Part shown: positions 44,101-56,100 of the stretch, piece by piece
How the letters are laid out: every line of letters begins with the position of its first letter
Position numbering within the stretch: the stretch's first letter is position 1
DNA from: Atherix ibis
Taxonomy: Eukaryota > Arthropoda > Insecta > Diptera > Athericidae
DNA length: 64,000 nucleotides
Reading direction: 5' to 3'
Assembly: GCA_958298945.1 (NCBI GenBank)
Contig: OY282606.1
Coordinates: 76,371,622-76,435,621, forward strand
Made by a program: the position numbers and the translations under genes
The notes under the pieces: model-generated
The model's input: the letters and a program-made list of their open reading frames with translations, nothing else
Database searches by the model: none
Told to the model about the DNA's origin: nothing

Positions 44101-47100
44101 GCAAGCGAGGTTTTTTCTAGAAATTTTGTTTTTATTATTTTAAATACAGATAAAATTAATAATCATATTTATTTCGTCGATTTTTCAATTATTGGAATTT
44201 TATAACCATCTGCTGATAAAAGCTACCTAAAGTAAACAACAGTGAATATATTCTCTTATCGCTAAATCATTATCTTATGAGGTATTTGATCTTTTAATAA
44301 TTCGACTGAAACAAAGAAACTTTTTTACCGAAATGCATGATTCATCGTAGATTTAAAATGAATTAATTTGCACAAAGTGCGAGAACTAAAATGTAAATTT
44401 GAAAATAGTAAAATTGACATTATACTGAAGTGCACCAATATTCGAGTTGGAGGGACATACTAGACTATTGAACAAACATTTCCTACTTTAATTATTGGAA
44501 CTAACATTGCTTGACATCTTTAATTTGTATAGTATTCATATTGAAACTAATTAAAATAAATGAGTAAAAAATACAAATGAAATATGGAAAAAACTAATAT
44601 TAAAAAGTTAAAAATGGAAATCAAAAAGAAAAAAATGGAAATTAAGAAGAATTTGTTTTCTATAATCTGTAGTAAAAATAGTAAATTTAAAAAATTTCAG
44701 AAAAGTAGTTTTTTTCTTAAAATTAATGAAAATTTTGAAATATTACCCAAACAAAATAATTACTGAAATAAAATTCGCAAATTTATTACAATTCAATATG
44801 GATTTTTTAAATCTACAATTAGTAAATATAACTAGTCTGATTAGCTGTTAAAAATACAACATAAAGGAAAAATTAACACCCAACGACGTTACTTCAACTG
44901 ATGGTACTTAATTACCTTTGATTAGCTAAGTAAATCTCTGAGAATTGGGATGATATGGTATAAGAGCACGAAAATTTTTATAACGAGAAGCAGTTAGTTC
45001 AGATACGAAGGGAACTTTGAGATTACAAATATACTTTCCTATGACAGTATTATGAAATTAGGAGCATTCACAATTATACGAAGGAATTTTGACTGAATGG
45101 ATTAGATATGACTAGAGTTGGACGTCTTGGTAGAACCGCAGAGTTCTAATTCATAGATTCAAATAGGTTTCAGTACTGTATTTAAAAAAAAGTAATTTGC
45201 TGTCAGTTGGAATCTTTGAACTTAAGTCCCACTATTTAATTAGTTGTTTATGTCGTCGGTTCACTTCAAGTCGTTTGAGTGTCGTATGTGGGTTACAGGT
45301 CAATCGTTTGTCTAGATGTAATCCTAAGTAACGCACTTGCTATTTATGAATAAATATACTCCCACTAGGATTCACTACGAATAGTTAAATTTACGTTAAC
45401 GCTTACTTGATTGTTTAGTTTTACTCTCAACTTCGAGAACTGGTTTTGGAATTCAAGGATATAGTTTTTATTTTAAATATTGGAAGTAGAGAGTATTTTC
45501 ATTGCTTATTAATATACGAGAGTCGTTCAATAAGTCCTTGGAAAAGCTGAGAAATTGCGCTCGTAGTGTCGGTAAAATTTTTTTTTTGTAAGTAGCATTA
45601 TCGACAGGAAAGCTGCCAATCTGAAGAAATGGCTTGGCGGACGACGGTTCACTTCCAACGAGGACGTCATTGCTCAAACGGATGAGTATTTTGCAGAACT
45701 TCCGAAATCCTATTTTTTGGACGGGATAAAAATTTTGGAAAAACGGTTGGAAAAGTGTATAGAGCTAAAAAGAGATTATGTTGAAAAATAAAATTTTTTT
45801 TTTTAAAAAACAGTTTTTTTCCATCTTTTTCTAAGGACTTATTGAACGACCCTCGTAGCTGTATTGTTGCAGTGAGGGTGTTATGACATGTAGAGATATC
45901 GGAACGGTACATATGATACCACATCTACCCTGAATATAGACGATATTAGCGGGTGTTCAAAATTCACAGATACTTCAAAATATCGTTGTGAGAGGTATGA
46001 TTATCTTGTCAAGAGTAGGGAAGAAACATTTTCTCCGGAGTGCAAGACATGGTCAAATGCGTGCGATATGTCGAAAAATACACCTGGCCAGTACTCTTTG
46101 CTATCGAAAGACGTAGCAATATAATCTGTGACGCAGTGGGTTTGTTGGATATTGGATTTTTTCTGCTCTACCAGGGGTATAAGCTTAAATCCTCTATTTG
46201 GTCATAGATGACATGAGTGAGCATATTAAGCTACCATGGGCACGCCATACTTTTTTTTATGAGTTTGACATCTGTCAACATTAATTAGTGCACATTTTCA
46301 GCAATTTCGTACAACAACATACATTTTTCCTTTGGTAATCATGTCTAGTTTTGTGCCAGAAAAAGAGCATATGCGGGAAGCTCTGCTTTTCTGCTTCAAT
46401 TTGAAGAAATCGGCTGCCGAATCGCATCGAATGCTTATGGAGGCTTATAGTGACAGTGCTTTACCGGAAACAACGTGCCGAGATTGGTTTCGTCGGTTCA
46501 AAGAAGGCAATTTTGACTTGTGGGACAAGAAGCTTGAAAATCGGCCTAGGAAGGTTGAGGACCATTAATTGCAGGTTCTTTTGGACGAAGACGATACCCA
46601 ATCGCAAAAAATACTCGCGGAGCAATTGGGTGTTACTCAACCAGCCATTTCCATGCGTCTGCGTGCCATGGGGAAGATTGAAAAGATCGGAAAATGGGTC
46701 CCGCATGAATTGAACAATAGACAGATGAAGCGACGCCAAAACACATGCGAAGTCTTGCTCGCCAGACAAAAAAGAAAGTTTTTCCTGTATCGGATTGTGA
46801 CAGGCGATGAAGAGTGGATATATTTCGAGAATCCTAAACGCAAGAAATCGTGGGTTGATCCCGGCCAACCATCAACATCTTCCCCAAGACCGAATCGCTT
46901 CGGACGGAAAACGATGCTGTGCGTTTGGTGGGATCAGCAGGGTATTGTCTACTATGAGATGTTGGAACCTGGTGAAACTGTCAATGCCCACCGCTATGAA
47001 CAACAACTGATCAAATTGCACCGTGCTCTGCGTGAAAAAAGGACGGATTATCAACAAAGACATGACCAGCTAATTTTCCTATACGACAACGCACCATCGC

Positions 47101-50100
47101 ACACATCAAAAATGGTCCAAAACTACTTGGAGACACTCAACTAGGAAGTGCTACCCCACCCCGCTTATTTACCACACCTGGCCCTGGCCCCTTCCGACTA
47201 ACACCTGTTTTCGTCGATGGGCCACGCGCTCGTTGAGCAGCACTTTGATTCTTACGAAGACGTCCGAAAATGGCTTGTTTGCCTCGAACAAGAAGCAATT
47301 TTTTTGGCGTGGTATCCACAAATTGCCCGAGAGATGTAAATAAAGTAAGTATATGGGTGTATTGGGCTTAGGAATAATTTTTCTGATTCAAAATTTCCAG
47401 ACTGAAGGAAAGTTTGTGATGCGAAAGATCAGATATGACTAGAGTTGGTTGGAAGGCTTGGAAGAACCCCAGAGTTCTAATTAATAGATTCAAATAGGTT
47501 TCAATACTGGATTACAAATAAGTAAATTGCTGCCAGTTGGATATTTTGGAATACAATATAAATTTATCCATTATCATAAACAGTTCTATTCGTAAATTAA
47601 CTTAAAAGCAATTTATTATGTAAAATAATGAAGTTTAAGTACACTGAATTTTTTGGCAGAGGTCTTTCCTGTAATTCCATAAGCGAAGGGATGATAAAAT
47701 AACTCCATGTACTCATATAATAACACAAAAAAAACTTTCAGGCAACAACAAAACAATCCAATATCAAACAACCAATGAGTTTTTATTTCAATTTAAAGAT
47801 ACCCAATCCTAAATAGAAAACTCTATATAAAATATACAGGACAATAATAAAAATATGAATCATTTGTAAAATATGATATGTGCATAAGGCTGCTTATAAT
47901 TTAAATAATTGCCATCATTTAAATAAATTTTGATAATTAAGATAAAATTAAAATATTATTTAATATATATTAATGATTATTTAAAAAATAAAAAAAACCA
48001 TATTGTCTTAAACTTACTTTGTATCATCAATTGTATAATCGTTTGGATTGCACTGTAAATGCGTTCCTGGCACACTTAATGATGTTATTAACATGGTTAC
48101 ACATCGTAAAAGAAAAACGGTTCCGGCCAATGCAAAAAATCGTCTCAATAATACCAACCGATGTTTATGAACAATGCATACGGAGCACCAAATACCAAAA
48201 AGAAGTGTTCCCGTAAATTCGCACATATGGAATGCCCACGGTATATGCGGTACATTATCCAAGAAAATATCAGGAAGCGGAGGATATCGTTTCATGTCAG
48301 GAACTCTTTCATGAACAACAACCATTACGAAGGCTGTTATCCAAGTAACAGCAAATGCATAACCTGTAAAAACATTATTGTTAATCTTAGCAAAAATCAT
48401 AATACGACGATATTATGTTGTAATCTGCTGTTTCAACTGTTTTAAGCAATATGGAGCAGGAAAAAACTTGATTAATCTAACGGACCATGTAGACAGTTTA
48501 AATAAAAAGAGATCACGATACACATATAATATAATAGTAAAGGTGAAATGGTGTGCATCCTGCATTTTTTCTGCGAGTCTTGGATGGAAGAGAATAAAAC
48601 GAACAGTGATTGAAACACAGTAGAATCACAAGTGCGTTACCAGAAGCGCATGGGGATTCCAAGTTAATCGATTATCAAGTAAAGTAATACAACATACACT
48701 ATATCATTCGTATTATTACGATCCGTTTTTCATTTATTTATGATTTTTTTATTTAACTGAGTTATATTTTACAAATAGATTATAAGAGTTTGTTTGTTTA
48801 GCATGCTCGAATCCTAATTGAAACTATATTTCTACGATCTAACTTTATCCACCAATAACTTAAATAGCATTTCTCGTTTGCACTTTCCGACTTTATTCAT
48901 CGTTCGCTCTATTAATAACCGACTTCAACCAGTCATTCGTGAATCTCTGTTCATACTAAAATCCTCCCGACTTTACTCCGTTGTTCTCTCTATTAACTCC
49001 CGACTTTAACCAGTTGTTCCTGAATCGCTGTTCAGACTCAGCACTGAATCGCTGTTCAGACTCGGCAAGCAGCGCTCTTATTTATACTGCTATGGCGTGC
49101 TTCTAGAACATTCCGAATTCGAACTTTCTGGAATTGCTCTTCTAGAATGGTCTAGAATACACCAAAGACATGTTATATCGTAACACCGCATCCTTGCACG
49201 AGATGCTCATTTCGAGCATAATTACAATCGTTATAACGGATCAGGCAGTCGATGTACACAATCTTCGGTGGTCCTTGCTGATTCTCCTGAATACGGTATA
49301 TAATTCCGTTTAACACTGTAACAACTCGGAATGGACCATCCCAACTGGCCTGCAATTTCTTCTACGACGCATGGGGCTGTACAGTCAAACCAAGGACCTC
49401 ACCTCAAATTTCACAGTTTTGCCGCTGCGATCGTAACCAGTCTTTATCCTCTCACTAGCCCGTAGTCTGGCATCTCGTACCAGAGAAGGAAGCGCTATTG
49501 TTATTGCCTCCTGATTCGGTATTGCAAGCGCTTCTGGCCATTTTGTAAAATAGTCTATCACTACGAGTATGTACCAATTTTTGCTTTCCGTAAAGACATG
49601 TACAGTTTCTTGACACTCCTGCTTCCTGGCTGTGGCCCTATTACCGATTCACAGCTCTTGTACTGGCAGCACCAATCTTCGACATCACAACGGCAGTTAA
49701 TTCAATAAAACCGCTACCGAATTCTTAAGACAGTTTTCTTCACTGCAAGATTTCCTCCAGACATACCATCGTGGAACAACCGCAACACGTCCACTACCAT
49801 TGCTTTTGGTACTACAATTTGAAAATGGTAGTCATTTCTCCGCACAATTTCGCAATCCATTATGCATTATGAAACTCTCCCACTGTGTCCAATATGCTTT
49901 GTAGTTGCACTCCTACATGCCATTAGGTTTTGCTGTCCCATTTATTAAGCCGTTCTAAGATCATCTTCAATCTCCATTCTCCGCCTGCGCGTCCACGATA
50001 TCGTCACTCCATTCCTGCGTAAGAGCACCATATGATTTTGGATTCTCTAGGCTCTTGTTGAGTACAAGGTTTACAGTCATTTATATAAGACCTACTCGAA

Positions 50101-53100
50101 AAAAATATCTGCATTGCTAGCCCTGAACTATAAAGTTCAATCCAATTATGCAGTCATCGACGATATCTGCCACAATAGCGGTATGTCGGTAGGTGTTTAC
50201 CTTAAATTTAACGTCCATGCCCTTTTCTCCTAGAGCGAGTATGTTCTGGCCAGTACCAGTTTGCATTGCTTGGCAAGTCGTCCTACCATGCGAGACACCC
50301 CGTCTATTACCAAGCCATTTATATCATAAGCTTGTAAAATTCTTATAATCGAGGCTCTCTCCATAACAGCCAGCGCACGCCCCTCTGCCTTGGTACTTAT
50401 TCTTTAATAAGTGTTATTTAAGAATAACGTCCTTATTATTTTCCCTAATTCTAGCTGTGTATGGTTACTAGCTTGACGCGCAACTATTAGTCGTCCATTC
50501 TTAGTTTTTGGCACTTTCGTATTCGGGATGTTCAATATAATGTGACCAATTTACAGCATTGATAATATCTTAAATCCAACTGGCGGCCATTTAAATTTGT
50601 ACTAGTATTCTCAACCATAATTGCTCTAACCTGGTGCGTTCTCGGATCCTTACGCACTGTATCTACTTCCAACGCATGAGCCAAGGCATTTTCCAAGGTG
50701 GTGTAATATTCCAATGATACAATCGCCATGACGTACAGTCGCCAAATTCCTTATTCTATCGACATATGCTTGAAGCAGAATGTTATCGATGAAAGAAGTT
50801 GATGAAGACTAATATGCCCTTCGCACCAACTTTTCAATTTCCAGGGCCCACTATACGAGACCTTCATTATGACGCTAAGTCCGATGGTTTAGCTGCACTC
50901 GGGAGATATTCTCTAATAACTTTCTCCGTAACGTGATTCCAGCGCTTCTAATTAAGGATCGTATATGACGTCTTCGTCAAGAGCCTCTAACACTAAAAGC
51001 TTGGTCGCGTAACCCAGTGTTAGTGCACTTTGTGTCTGGTCATCTGCCCATCGATTTGCCTTAGCCGCAGATTCAAACTGTAATTTATATGCCGACCATG
51101 AAGAACTTCCGCTCCACTATGTTTATTTCAGTTATAACCTTCTCTACTAGGTTATATTCAGCCATCACTTCTCTTCTACTTGGTTAACTTTGGATTCCAC
51201 TTCTTCCATCAGCCTATCTTGGGATTCTTTTAAGGACGCCACAAGTTTCTGTTGTTGTTGCTGGTAAGCCGAAAGTTGCGCCTCTAGACGATTGCTCTGT
51301 TCTTCTAGATAAAACAAAAATTATTACCACGGGAATCGGGTGCCCCATGGTGTTTAAACACACTGTGTCCGACAATGGTGAGGAGGCTTAGGCAGCAATG
51401 TGGTGGCTGTGGTTAATACCCATATCGCGGGTACGGTTTTCGAATCGCCGGTAAGAGATACTGGTAATTATCTGGGGCGCTGTCACTGCTTATGACAGTA
51501 GAGGTTTAGATAGGCCTCGCCACTAACAGTTGGAGTAATCAGCTTGTAACTGGTTACTGACTGTAAACTGCCAGTAATGGTGGTGCGTTGATTGAGCGTA
51601 ACTCAATCCCTACGGTCGTAGGCGACTCGTGGTTTTATGTTTTATGACAAATAAGACGTTATATAAAATAATACTACTTTTCTTCTACATAAAATCTTAG
51701 TTGCTCCTGTAGACGCTAATTCTGTTCTTTTTGATTAAATTTTAGCTGCTCATGTAGACGCTGATTCTGTCCCTCTTGATGAATTTTTAATTGCTCCTGT
51801 ATACGCTGATTCTGTTCTTCTTGTTGGCGGCTTTTTTCTTAAATGTAAGCCAATAAATCCTCAATATAGACTACAGGCTTTTTGGTTACAGAAGAAGTTT
51901 CGTATATTTCTAGCTGCAAGTTCATCTTCTCCTGCTACTTTTGCACCGGCTGGCTGATGTTTTACTCGTTGGGAAGTAAACTATCTTGAGTTTTCGACAT
52001 TTTCCTTCCAATTTAACACAACAATTTTAAATAAACACTTTACGCTATCCCAATTCTGATACCAAAATCTTACGTAGACTAAATGGATAGAGCAAAAGAC
52101 TGTTTTTGAATATTTAAGATATTTTTTTATATAACTAAGTTATATTTTACAAATCGATTACAAGTGTTTGTTTGTTTAGGACGCTCCAATCCTAATTGAA
52201 TCTTTTCGCTATATTTCCACTTCACATTGTACGAGGTCTGTTCAAAAAGTATCGCGAATTTTGAATTTCCGCGGGATACGTTGGCATTCATGTCTCTCCC
52301 TTATGCCGACAAGTTCGGCCATTTTGAATGTTCGGTTAATTTTTGACAGCTGCTTTGCTTGCACGTGTTTTGGCTCGTCGAAAATCGAATATACGTAACC
52401 GGCGGAAATTCAAAATTCGCGATTCTTTTTGAACAGACCTCGTATTTCTACGACATAAATTTATCCACCGATCATTCAAATAACGTTTCTCGTTTACACA
52501 TTCTGACTTTATTCATCGACTAAAATTATCACAGAGTACAAAGTATGTCATAAGAATATAATACAATTTGAGGAATTATAGTAAAAATTCAAGACATTTA
52601 TGTAACCTACATTCGATGATAATATTTTTTAACCGTCCACCAGAAACAAATAATTTTATTATTATTTAACGAAACAAAACCAATAAATAATGACTTTTTA
52701 CTAATTGGTCGATAATGTGGTTTCGCTATTTTTTAATGTCAGTTGATTTGAAAATTACTATTAAGTGTATTCGAATAACTCGCCATAAATAATAGTTTTA
52801 ATGCAAGAAAATTAAAACTTAAATAAATACAATTTTTCTATATACGTACTGAAATAAAAGTTTAGCAACATGAACGATTAATTTTTTGTATTTTTTACCT
52901 TTTATTTTATAAACAAGAAGAATATAGTAATTTATCTCAGATAACTTATCTATAACCAATAAAAATTCATGTATTCAAAATCAAGACTATTTAAAAGTTA
53001 TTCAAATCTGAATAATTTTTTCAATTGATAGATTGTATTATTCGCTGAGCAAGTAATCATAGAAAATAAATATTTGAGCAATTGATGGGTATAGTTAGGA

Positions 53101-56100
53101 AAAAATACTTTTACGGTCAGTTATCATTTATATATTTTATTTTAGTAATTTTATTATAACTTAGAGCTAATTTGCAATAATTATTTATTTTCTTTTTATT
53201 AAAGTAATTTTTTTACTGAAATGGATTCTTAGCGCTACGTCACTTAGAATCCATTTCAGTATAAAAATTTACTTCAATAAAAAGCAAATAAAAAAGTATT
53301 TAAGATTTATTAATAAAAGATTATTATACAAGACTACTTACTCGATGTTGCCACATCAGAGGACAAACATGCACTTTTATTACAATATAATAAAAACTAA
53401 AGTTTTGTAACTAATATTTAATATAAATAAAAGAAGTTAGGATATGGTTTTTTGTACTAATTTTCTATAGTGAATAAATACGCCAATTAAGCTCTCTATA
53501 CTAGGGTAATGAAAAAATTAAGCTCAATAGAATGTGGGGGATCAGATATTTATATATGAGTAAGGAATATTATGAAAAGAATGTTTTCAGTGACCACATT
53601 TACGGTAACTGATGTTTTAATAACTGAAAAGATTAATTAAATTTTTATGCATTTTTCTTAAAAATCAAAAAAATTTCTACTTGTGGTGGTCATAACAACT
53701 GTTTTTCTTTATATTTAAAAAAAAATTAAATGGAAAATATAAAGATTATAAGATAGAAAATATTGCATTGGAACCATTTAAGATAAATTGTTTTCTTTTG
53801 GTTAATATAAATAATTTTTAAAAAAATTGTCTCCGTTTTGGGTATTGATTTACAATTAGACACCGATAACAATACAGTTTAGTATTCGGCTCTAAGTGAG
53901 CCTTATATAAAAGAGAAGTCCTGGTAGATTCTGGTGATTAAAAATAAATTTCTTTATTTCCGATCTCATTTATATAAAAGAGTGATATGATTTTTCCAAA
54001 AAGAGGGATATGATTTCTTTAAAAAAAACACAATAATTGTTAAGGATATTTAATTCAAATAAACATTTATTTAATGTGAAGTACAATCGATACAATTAAG
54101 TTCTGAATAAAACGTCATTCTTTTGCAGGAACGAATTCGATGAACCCAATTTTCGAGCACTTTTTCCACTAAATCAAGTCGTATGTCATGAATGGCACGT
54201 TCAATATTGACTTCTAAAGCTTGAAGAGAATCTGGCTTATTGCTAAAGACCAATGACTTTCAAATAACCCCACAAGAAATAGTCTAATGGTGTTAAATCA
54301 CAACTTCTTGGAGGGCTTCAAATAACCCCACAAGAAGTAGTCTAATGGTGTTAAATCCCAACTTCTTGGAGGCCATTCAATGCCACAATTTCTTGAAATA
54401 ATCGAATCTCCAAACTTTTCTCGCAATAATTCGGTTGTTGCACGTGCTGTGTGGCACGTAGCTCCGTTTTGTTGAACCAGATGTTGTCAAGATCAACTTC
54501 TTCCAATTTCGGCCATAAAAAGTTGGTTATCATCGATCTATACCGCTCTCCATTGACAGTAACGGTGTTACCAGCTTCATTTCGAAAGAAGTACGGACCG
54601 GTGATTCCACCAGACCAAAAACCACACCAAACTGTCAATTTAGGTGAATGTAATGGGTGTTCATGAATAATTTGTGGATTTTCTTCGCACCAGAATCGAC
54701 AGTTTTGTTTATTTACCGCACCACTCAGATGAAAGTGAGCGCACGAAAAGTTGCAATTGGAGAACAATTATTTTGATAATAAAATTGAATAAATTGTAAA
54801 CGTTGTTCTTGCGTATATCTCTCCATGATAAAATTGTACACATTACTGAATACAATGAAAAAAAAGACAGATCATGACATATTACAAATGGCCGAAACGT
54901 CACTTAGAAATCATATCACTCTTATTGGAAAACCTTATATTTATATGGGCGTTAAGGTCATAAGTAATATAACAAAATTATTTAATATATTATTTATTCC
55001 CAATTATACAAATAATAAATTAGAAATTATTAAGTGCTAGTAAATATTAGGCAAGAAGTTTTATACATAATTATATAACTCTTATATTGTTTAATATTAA
55101 CAAATACTATGGACACACAAAAATTTTTTTTTTTATTTTAAATGATATCTACAACTACTTATGCTAGTAACAAGCAGATTTTTTACGGGAATATACAAGG
55201 ACATGAAGACATGTGGAGGAAAACACCCATCGATGTTACCTCTAGAACAGGGTAATTTTATTTTATAATTTTAGCGAATCTCTAGGCCATCGTCATTTTA
55301 AACGTCGATGGGTGTATACTGGAAGGGTGGGAGTGAAAAGTTCTCTTCTTAAAGGATTAGGGTGGAAGAATAGATGCGAACGGAATATTTTATATCGGGA
55401 GATGCATAGTTCACGAACAAATGGAACATTTAGGTCACGGTGGATAACAGTGATTCGCACATAAAAGGGGGCATTGACAATTTTACGAAGGATTCGGGAT
55501 TGTAGGGATTAGATTGGAAGGGAGTTGGAATGCTTAGTCGAACCCCAAAGTTCTAGACCATATGTCCATATTGGTTTCAAAACCGTATTGTATAGTAATA
55601 GTTTACTTGTTGTTGTAAGTTTTGATTTGCTGTCTAGGAGACGTAATAATTGTTTGTATCTTCCGTTCAGTTCACGTCTTTTAGTTTTCGTATGAAGGTT
55701 CCAGGTTAACCGTTTGTCGAATATAAGTCCAAGGTAACGTACGCTATTTTTTTGTGGAATAATACTGCCATTTAGGGTTATGTTGGGAATTTATTCTCGG
55801 CAGAGTGTGAAAGTTACATGAGCAGATTTTTGCTCATTTACCTTCACTCTCCACCTTTTGAACCAAGTTTCTAAGGAGTGGATATGGTTCTGCAGGATAC
55901 TATTGGCTGTGGAAGGATCTTTGTGATGTGTCAGGATGGCTGTATCGTCAGCATATGTTGCGGTTAGGATGTTGTTGTGGCAAGGAATGTCATGGGTATA
56001 AATGTTATATAGGATAGGACCTAGGATACTTCCTTGAGGGACACCGGCGGAAATTGGATGTCAGAGTACTCAATATTTTCAGCTACCTGAAAGTATCGGT

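Larger units (their letters stand above)
49185..52067 (-). mobile_element. Ty3/gypsy internal region, RT deleted
   Basis: On the minus strand from right to left: a primer-binding-type sequence near 52046-52064 (TGGTATCAGAATTGGGAT), gag, a protease-like region, then integrase. No reverse-transcriptase or RNase H motif is visible between protease and integrase, so that block is deleted. It lies in SMSr intron 1. Confidence 0.8.

Noticed and set aside
44584..44766. Lys-rich 60-codon frame
   Set aside because: Simple A-rich sequence with repeated 'aaaatgga'; no support.
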